Made by a program: the position numbers and the translations under genes. Below, one piece after another: positions 6,902 through 11,138 of a stretch of 11,138 bases of DNA. The stretch covers positions 1 through 11,138 of the forward strand of contig JANWZG010000086.1 of assembly GCA_025054735.1 (NCBI GenBank), written 5' to 3'. The notes under the pieces were generated by a model, which was given only the letters and a program-made list of their open reading frames with translations, ran no database searches and had not been told where the DNA came from. Positions within the stretch are counted from its first letter, which is position 1. Each line of letters begins with the position of its first letter. The DNA is from Cyanobacteriota bacterium. GTDB taxonomy: Bacteria; Cyanobacteriota; Cyanobacteriia; SKYG9.

Positions 6902-7858
6902 ATGCAAGATTCACCCCAAAACTGGTGGCAGCAAACATTTCCATCCGGACGGCAGATGCTCACTATCCCAGATGCTAGAGGCAATCCTGTGCAGATGGCC
7001 TATGGGGAAGTTGGTGTGGGGCAGCCGCTTGTACTAGTGCATGGCATTGGTAGCTGGAGCTATGGATGGCGTGGGGTCATTCCTCTGCTCGCAGAGCACT
7101 ACCGAGTAATTTGCTTTGACGCTAAGGGTTGTGGCTTCTCAGCGAAACCTGCACCTCCAGAACAACCAGGACACCAAATCTCGGAGCTAAGTGCGGTTTT
7201 GCAGGGGTTGTGTCGCCATGAGCCTGCGATCGTGGTGGCTGAGTCCCTAGGGGCACTTTCAGCCTTGGGTGTGGCCCAAACCGAGCCTACCCGCATCGAT
7301 CGACTCATTCTCATTAATGTCCCCATTTTCCTCAACCAGTTGCCCAGTCCAGGAATGCGGCTACTGAGCTGGTTACCCATAGAGCTAGTGCAGGCTATTG
7401 ACCAATGGCAATGGGCTAAGTGGTTTGCTCCCATAACCTATGAGCTAGTGCGTCGAGAGCGCCAGCAAGTTGTTGCTACTGGCTCCCAGATTACAGACAC
7501 AGAAATTTGCCACATGACCTATCCCTACTTGGAATTTCCTGGCACCCTGACACGGTTTGCCCTAGAGCTACAACTAGCTGCCCAGGAGGTCACCCGCCTT
7601 CAACAGGGCAAGCCAAATATCATTGCCTCCCTGCAAGCAAAATTGGCAGACGTGTATCATCCCACCCTAATCTTGTGGAGTGATCAAGATCGTTGGTTTC
7701 CTGTGAGCCACGGTGAACAACTGTGCGATCGTCTACCGAATGCTCGTCTACAGATCTTGCCCTCCTGTGGTCATGCGGCTGGAGCCAACTGTCCTCAAGC
7801 CGTCAGTCAGGCGGTGCTAGCGTTTCTGGCTGTTCCGATGCCAACGCCACAAAGGTAA
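6902..7858 (+). CDS. Alpha/beta-fold hydrolase
   Basis: The 318-residue product has the alpha/beta-hydrolase layout. An oxyanion-hole segment LVLVHGIGSWSYGW (43-56) is followed by VICFDAKGCGFSAKP (69-83) and the nucleophile elbow VVAESLGALSALG (111-123) with Ser115. The acid is probably Asp263 in LWSDQDRWFP (258-267), and the base His291 in PSCGHAAG (287-294). The elbow reads A-x-S-x-G rather than the textbook G-x-S-x-G, a tolerated variant. A helical cap region (about 143-235) separates the core halves. No signal peptide is seen, so it is probably cytoplasmic. It starts 11 bases after the larC stop, preceded by GGGGA, which fits co-transcription with larC. Nothing in the sequence fixes its substrate (esterase, thioesterase and haloperoxidase-like enzymes share this fold), and a role in nickel-pincer metabolism is not shown. 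Confidence 0.9.
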   Translation: MQDSPQNWWQQTFPSGRQMLTIPDARGNPVQMAYGEVGVGQPLVLVHGIGSWSYGWRGVIPLLAEHYRVICFDAKGCGFSAKPAPPEQPGHQISELSAVLQGLCRHEPAIVVAESLGALSALGVAQTEPTRIDRLILINVPIFLNQLPSPGMRLLSWLPIELVQAIDQWQWAKWFAPITYELVRRERQQVVATGSQITDTEICHMTYPYLEFPGTLTRFALELQLAAQEVTRLQQGKPNIIASLQAKLADVYHPTLILWSDQDRWFPVSHGEQLCDRLPNARLQILPSCGHAAGANCPQAVSQAVLAFLAVPMPTPQR

Positions 7859-8273
7859 GCAGATAGCGCGGAAATTCCCGCAATACCCCATTGTGAAAGG
7901 CAATCAAGTATCGTCCTGTATCAGGATTATAGGTCTGCACAGTGCCCAGCCACCGTAGTGAATTGCGTACCAGGCTACCGACAGGAATGGGATCCGGCTC
8001 TGGTGTTGTGGCATGACCTCGACGCGGGGGCATATCAGGGTTGGATGATGAAGGCGACTGAATAGCAGGTTGGGTGTTCACAGTGATTTCTACGTTGGTA
8101 GTTGTCAGCAACTCTCGCCGTGCTGCCTCTGTAATCACACGGGCAAGCCAATCCGCCGGATCTGGCAAAGACTGTACAGCGTGAACAACGGTTGCGGGCA
8201 AGTCCAACCGAAAGGCGCTTAGTTCAATCGTCTGGAGTGGGGTAGATGGGTTTTGGGTCTGCTCAGAGGTCAT
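7803..8273 (-). CDS. Hypothetical protein; possible ribbon-helix-helix-like N-terminus and SH3/Tudor-like C-terminus
   Basis: I do not recognise this 156-residue protein. It starts at ATG 8273. Residues 17-56 read as strand (LSAFRLDLP), helix (ATVVHAVQSL) and helix (DPADWLARVITEAARREL). That order and length resemble ribbon-helix-helix DNA-binding folds of CopG/antitoxin type. A Pro/Ser-rich linker (about 66-96) follows. The C-terminal part, VGSLVRNSLRWLGTVQ to EFPRYLLTFV (98-142), has the G-x-V ... W-G-x-V ... Y-x-I-x-F-x-N-G pattern of small SH3- or Tudor-like barrels. Both fold suggestions are by eye. There is no signal peptide or membrane segment. Its last 56 bases overlap the 3' end of the convergent hydrolase gene; codon usage on this frame and the structured tail argue that it is a real gene rather than a shadow. 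Confidence 0.72.
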   Translation of the reverse strand: MTSEQTQNPSTPLQTIELSAFRLDLPATVVHAVQSLPDPADWLARVITEAARRELLTTTNVEITVNTQPAIQSPSSSNPDMPPRRGHATTPEPDPIPVGSLVRNSLRWLGTVQTYNPDTGRYLIAFHNGVLREFPRYLLTFVALASEQPETLAPPD

Positions 8274-8502
8274 CGATCGTCACCAACTTTTTTCCTAGCG
8301 GCATTGCAAATAGCTATGCTGAATGTCGTCACCCTAAACCAGCCTGCTAACAAGGCTATCAGTTTTGAATTGGCTTTGTATTAGCCTTACTATCCACAGG
8401 CAGCGATGTTAACCAAACGGTGAGTGTATCATCGCTAGCCTCTCTAGTCACCTGTCTTTGGGCGTTGAGCTTAATAGTTATAACTCGTTTCATCAGCTAA
8501 GA
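8274..8502. other. Intergenic region with two 7-bp inverted repeats
   Basis: These 229 bases separate two minus-strand genes. AAGGCTA (8352-8358) pairs with TAGCCTT (8382-8388) across 23 bases, and AGCGATG (8402-8408) pairs with CATCGCT (8430-8436) across 21 bases. Both lie downstream of the CNNM-type gene and upstream of the 156-residue gene, so they could be 3'-end hairpins or operator sites. Neither is followed by a T-run, and no clear promoter is seen. Confidence 0.3.
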
Positions 8503-9930
8503 CTAAGGCATACGATCGTCAGCATCAGCTTGGTTGGGTGTTGTTGTCCCATTGATCGTACCCTCACCATCAGTTGATGGTGGTGGCGCAGTTACCAATC
8601 GATGGATCTGAATTTGGTGCAGCCGTGGCCCTACCGCCGAAATCACCGTGAGTTCTAGATCGTCATGCACCAACACCTCTCCAACAGTGGGAATTTTTTG
8701 GAATTGATACAACAAGAAGCCACCTAGGGTCTGATAATCATCGGTGATAGGTAAATCAATGTTGAGCAATTCATTGACCTCCTCGATATGCATCTGAGCC
8801 TGCACTAGGTACGTCTGGTCATCCAGAACTTGGAACTGAGACTCTTCCTCCATTTCTGGTAAATCGCCAATGATTTCTATCAGCACATCGTCTAGCGTTA
8901 CTAACCCGGCTGTGCCTCCAAACTCGTCTACTACCACCATCATGGACTGGTTAGACTCTTGCATTTGCTCTAGTAGCTCGCTGAGGGGCATATTTTCAGG
9001 GACAAACTGAGCAGGCGATACCCATGGTTGAATGGGGGTTTCTAACTGCAATTCACCCCGTGCTAAGGGTTCTGCTAGTTTCTTAAAGGCAACAATTCCT
9101 CGAATTTCATCCAACGACTCACCAATAACGGGATACCGAGAATAGCCAGATTTTGCCACCTGATCCAACAAAGTCTGGAACGTTGCTGTGTAAGGGATAG
9201 GCACAATGCTAGTACGAGGTACCATCACGTCACTGGTGGTTACGTCTCGAAACTCCAGCACGTTAGTGAGCAACTCGCGCTGATCTTCTTCCAATTCAGG
9301 CGATTCGCGCTCAGTCGCAATGATGAGTTGCAACTCTTCTGAAGTTAGTTGATGATGAAGCCAACCTTGTCCGGTATGACGGATCCCTACCAGGCGTAAC
9401 AGCCCTTGGGTTGATTGATTGAGTACCCAAATCACGGGGTTAAACAGACGAGACAGAGCTAAGCTTGGTGCTGCCAAGACTCTGGCAAGTTGTTCAGAGT
9501 AGAGCAAGGCAAGAGACTTGGGTACTAGTTCTCCTAGAACAATCTGGAGGTATGCAATGAGCAGAAATATTACCAGAGCAGCAATGGTGTGAATGCTCCG
9601 CTCGTGGGCAATGGGTAGCTTAAGCTGGGTCAACCAACTGGCTAGGGCTGTAGCTACGGCATTCTCCCCTATCCAACCTAGCGCCAGGATGGAGAGCGTA
9701 ATCCCAATTTGAGTAGTGGACAGCAAGCGCTCTAGGCTGTGTTGCAAATCTTGGACAGCAACAGCTTGTACATCCCCAGCTTCCACGAGCTGATTAATGC
9801 GGGAGCGCCGCACGGATACGATCGCAAACTCTGCTGTTACGAATAATGCATTAATCGCAATTAGCAACAGAATCGCTGCTATGTCAGAAACGACTGGGAA
9901 TGTAGTCAGTTGGGCAGTGACGGTTGTCAT
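8503..9930 (-). CDS. CNNM/CorC-type (hemolysin family, TlyC-like) membrane protein: DUF21-CBS-CBS-CorC_HlyC
   Basis: The 475-residue product has the full architecture of the bacterial CNNM/CorB-CorC family, members of which export or sense Mg2+. The N-terminal transmembrane domain (about 14-180) includes hydrophobic stretches at 15-38, 74-95, 113-132 and 150-170, with the sequence AEFAIVSVRRSRI (33-45) and the family motif GELVPKSLAL (133-142). A linker with TSEELQLII (196-204) leads to two CBS domains. The first runs about 235-292, from DVMVPRTSIVPI to YSRYPVIGE. The second runs about 302-356 and ends VVVDEFGGTAGLVTLDDVL. The CorC_HlyC domain follows (about 366-446), with YLVQAQMHIEEVNELL and YQTLGGFLLYQ. 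A polar tail (448-475) ends the protein. It lies 15 bases after the anchored beta-domain protein, probably as the second gene of that operon. The hemolysin name is historical; divalent-cation transport is the better inference, though the ion is not proven. Confidence 0.93.
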   Translation of the reverse strand: MTTVTAQLTTFPVVSDIAAILLLIAINALFVTAEFAIVSVRRSRINQLVEAGDVQAVAVQDLQHSLERLLSTTQIGITLSILALGWIGENAVATALASWLTQLKLPIAHERSIHTIAALVIFLLIAYLQIVLGELVPKSLALLYSEQLARVLAAPSLALSRLFNPVIWVLNQSTQGLLRLVGIRHTGQGWLHHQLTSEELQLIIATERESPELEEDQRELLTNVLEFRDVTTSDVMVPRTSIVPIPYTATFQTLLDQVAKSGYSRYPVIGESLDEIRGIVAFKKLAEPLARGELQLETPIQPWVSPAQFVPENMPLSELLEQMQESNQSMMVVVDEFGGTAGLVTLDDVLIEIIGDLPEMEEESQFQVLDDQTYLVQAQMHIEEVNELLNIDLPITDDYQTLGGFLLYQFQKIPTVGEVLVHDDLELTVISAVGPRLHQIQIHRLVTAPPPSTDGEGTINGTTTPNQADADDRMP

Positions 9931-9945
9931 TAAACTACCGTAGAA

Positions 9946-10626
9946 CTACCTCACAACGGGAATTCCCGACAACTTAAGCTGAAGACGTTGCTCAGGATAA
10001 TCTGTCAACGCCAACGAAAGTTGCTTTGCGTCTTCCACCAAGACCGCTGGAATCGTTACTCTTCCAGAAAACAGATCGCTCTGGGGAGGCAACTCAGACG
10101 GTAGATCGCTCGTGGTAGCACTCAGAGACCGTCCCCGATCGTCCGTAACATCTAAGAAACTATAGAGAAACCGCACTGGCTGATCGCCTCCGTTGACCAA
10201 TCTCACATCAAGCACCAAGGAATCGCCTTCTCGCCGAACTGCTGTCACCTCCAACTTTACCTTGCGGTCTTGACTAACGATCGGCAGGGTATTAGCCGTA
10301 TCTACAGTTGCCGAGTCGCTCTTCTGAGAATCTGTAGGCGACTGAGGACGGGACTCATTCGTCATGGTTGTGCCCGTTGGCTTACCTTGCCCCATTTGAG
10401 CTTTTACCCGCTTCAAAATATCCTCTTCTCGTAAGATTTTTGTGCCTTGGCGAACACCAGTTCCCTCTTGACCTGGCAGATTATTGATTGGGCGCACATC
10501 AGGTTGTGTAATCCCCTTTAGTGCTTCTCGTCCTAAGGCAAAGCTATACGCTGCCGATACAATGCCCGCTGCCACCATCAACGTCAGCAGAATCATTGTC
10601 AACACCAAGTTTGAGTTTAGCTTCAT
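9946..10626 (-). CDS. Membrane-anchored protein with C-terminal beta-sandwich-like domain (unknown function)
   Basis: I do not recognise a named family. From ATG 10626 the product has 226 residues. It has one hydrophobic segment near the N-terminus (about 7-28, LVLTMILLTLMVAAGIVSAAY), then GREALKGITQPDVRP, a polar linker rich in Ser, Thr, Gly and Gln (about 76-115), and a C-terminal domain (about 118-226) of alternating hydrophobic strands such as VKLEVTAVRREGDSLVLDVR and VRFLYSFLDVTDDRGRSL. This resembles small extracytoplasmic Ig-like domains such as DUF4352, by eye only. The likely topology is N-terminal anchor with the domain outside the cytoplasm. An in-frame ATG at 10668 adds 14 residues, but a candidate promoter would start transcription near 10646 and homologous starts are expected at the Met-Lys before the hydrophobic segment. 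It is followed after 15 bases by the CNNM-type gene, suggesting an operon in which this protein might act as an accessory. Confidence 0.82.
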   Translation of the reverse strand: MKLNSNLVLTMILLTLMVAAGIVSAAYSFALGREALKGITQPDVRPINNLPGQEGTGVRQGTKILREEDILKRVKAQMGQGKPTGTTMTNESRPQSPTDSQKSDSATVDTANTLPIVSQDRKVKLEVTAVRREGDSLVLDVRLVNGGDQPVRFLYSFLDVTDDRGRSLSATTSDLPSELPPQSDLFSGRVTIPAVLVEDAKQLSLALTDYPEQRLQLKLSGIPVVR

Positions 10627-10652
10627 AGCAATCAAACCGTTTAGATGAATCC

Positions 10653-10681
10653 AGTTTAGCTGAATCATACCCAGCTACCAA
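10653..10681 (-). promoter_or_regulatory. Candidate promoter of the anchored-protein / CNNM operon
   Basis: On the minus strand TTGGTA (10676-10681) is separated by exactly 17 bp from TAAACT (10653-10658), each matching 4 of 6 consensus bases. Transcription would start near 10646, which supports translation from 10626 rather than 10668. Confidence 0.35.
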
Positions 10682-10693
10682 AATAATCTGAGA

Positions 10694-10699
10694 TATAAT
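10694..10699 (+). promoter_or_regulatory. -10 box of the tRNA gene
   Basis: A perfect TATAAT sits 10 bases before the mature tRNA 5' end, which implies a very short leader of about 4-5 bases. No good -35 box is visible 16-18 bp upstream. It lies back to back with the promoter of the minus-strand operon. Confidence 0.5.
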
Positions 10700-10709
10700 A
10701 GCGGCACAT

Positions 10710-10782
10710 CCAGGGTTGGCCGAGCGGATGAGGCAGCGAACTCATAATTCGCCATAGGCAGGTTCAACTCCTGCACCCTGGA
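10710..10782 (+). tRNA. tRNA-Ile2 (anticodon CAU, lysidine-modified), no encoded CCA
   Basis: A full cloverleaf folds by hand. The acceptor stem is CCAGGGT (10710-10716) with ACCCTGG (10775-10781) and discriminator A at 10782. The D-stem is GCC (10719-10721) with GGC (10732-10734), with GG at 10726-10727. The anticodon stem is GCGAA (10736-10740) with TTCGC (10748-10752) around CTCATAA, giving anticodon CAU. The T-stem is GCAGG with CCTGC around TTCAACT. CAU is shared by initiator Met, elongator Met and Ile2. The paired C1-G72 argues against the initiator, and the body (TGGCCGAGCGG ... AACTCATAATT) matches the pattern of chloroplast trnI-CAU rather than trnM. Reading AUA would require TilS to convert C34 to lysidine. 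The bases after 10782 are CTG, so CCA must be added after transcription. Confidence 0.9.
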
Positions 10783-11105
10783 CTGTCTCACCACTAGCTA
10801 GCGTCAGCGATGGTTCTCATTACCAACAGATGCCAGACCTAAGCGCAGACAACCAGCAAGTATTCAGAAATATTCAGGCATTTTAGACGACTGTACCCTA
10901 CACCTGGATCCTTCTCCAGACCTTTCAAGAATCGTTCTGGAGCCATCTGTGTTATAATTCTATGGTGTTTTTGCATTCACGTTCGGTTTAGGGGTTTTCA
11001 GGCGAATTTTCTGAAACTTTGCTCGATCGTTATTCAGTTTAACAGTCAGTCCTAACAGCAGTCACAAGTAATTACAACAGTAGCCACAAGTCGGAGCTTG
11101 ATCTC
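10783..11105 (+). promoter_or_regulatory. Promoter and long leader of the downstream gene
   Basis: No gene is seen in these 323 bases. TATTCAG occurs at 10861 and 10871 (10-bp phase) and again at 11031. CTCCAGA (10914-10920) and TCTGGAG (10936-10942) form a perfect inverted repeat. Eight bases past it stands an extended -10 element, TGTTATAAT (10950-10958), without a clear -35, giving a predicted leader of about 140 bases. In that leader TTTCAG (10996-11001) pairs with CTGAAA (11011-11016). Near-identical 15-mers lie at 11055-11069 and 11077-11091 (2 mismatches). GGAG (11093-11096) stands 9 bases before ATG 11106. Confidence 0.5.
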
Positions 11106-11138
11106 ATGGTGGAACCCTCTACCCCTGCCGTCGAACAA
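11106..11138 (+). CDS. Start of an unidentified gene, cut by the window end
   Basis: ATG 11106 opens 11 codons reading M-V-E-P-S-T-P-A-V-E-Q with no stop before the end of the window. The GGAG Shine-Dalgarno at good spacing and the extended -10 promoter upstream support a real start. The visible residues do not identify the product. Confidence 0.5.
   Translation, partial: MVEPSTPAVEQ

Noticed and set aside
8402..8436. Factor-independent terminator for the CNNM-type gene
   Set aside because: The stem is 7 bp with a 21-base loop and no following T-run on the minus strand.
10710..10782. Initiator tRNA-fMet
   Set aside because: The initiator has an unpaired 1-72 position; here C1 pairs with G72, and the anticodon stem lacks the three G-C pairs typical of initiators.

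Overview
The window is chromosomal DNA from a cyanobacterium. Eight perfect copies of the HIP1 palindrome GCGATCGC are present. Several protein types are also typical of that phylum: the short BioD/DRTGG phosphotransacetylase-like protein, the truncated Hsp70, the kinase whose N-terminus begins SYCLNP, and a lysidine-type tRNA-Ile resembling the chloroplast one. I see no transposase, integrase, CRISPR array or phage gene, and the coding style is uniform, so this reads as ordinary chromosome rather than an island.

Left part (1-3065): the 3' end of a BioD-like/DRTGG gene; then about 500 bases whose minus strand holds a possible frameshifted secreted-protein gene; then a minus-strand Hsp70-family gene that keeps the ATPase domain but has only a remnant of the substrate-binding domain. 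Centre (3218-5224): divergently from the Hsp70 gene, a large membrane-anchored Ser/Thr kinase with an N-terminal zinc ribbon and a C-terminal coiled-coil/helix-hairpin-helix/coiled-coil region. This Hsp70-kinase pair is the most interesting unit. It resembles the E. coli yegD/yegI association and the kinase arm of TerY-P type signalling modules, but without the partner phosphatase or vWA protein in view.

Centre-right (5409-8273): larC, encoding the nickel-pincer cofactor cyclometallase, carries a 47-residue tract with 23 histidines built from a degenerate 6-bp DNA repeat. An alpha/beta hydrolase gene follows 11 bases later, probably in the same transcript. A convergent minus-strand gene of unknown function overlaps the hydrolase 3' end by 56 bp; it may combine a ribbon-helix-helix-like N-terminus with an SH3/Tudor-like C-terminus.

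Right part (8503-11138): a two-gene minus-strand operon encodes a single-pass membrane-anchored beta-domain protein and, 15 bases downstream, a CNNM/CorC-type (DUF21-CBS-CorC_HlyC) membrane protein. Back to back with it lies a tRNA gene with anticodon CAU, best read as tRNA-Ile2 (lysidine-modified) and lacking an encoded CCA. The last 350 bases hold an extended -10 promoter, a palindrome next to it, a long leader with direct repeats, a Shine-Dalgarno sequence and the first 11 codons of a gene that runs off the end.
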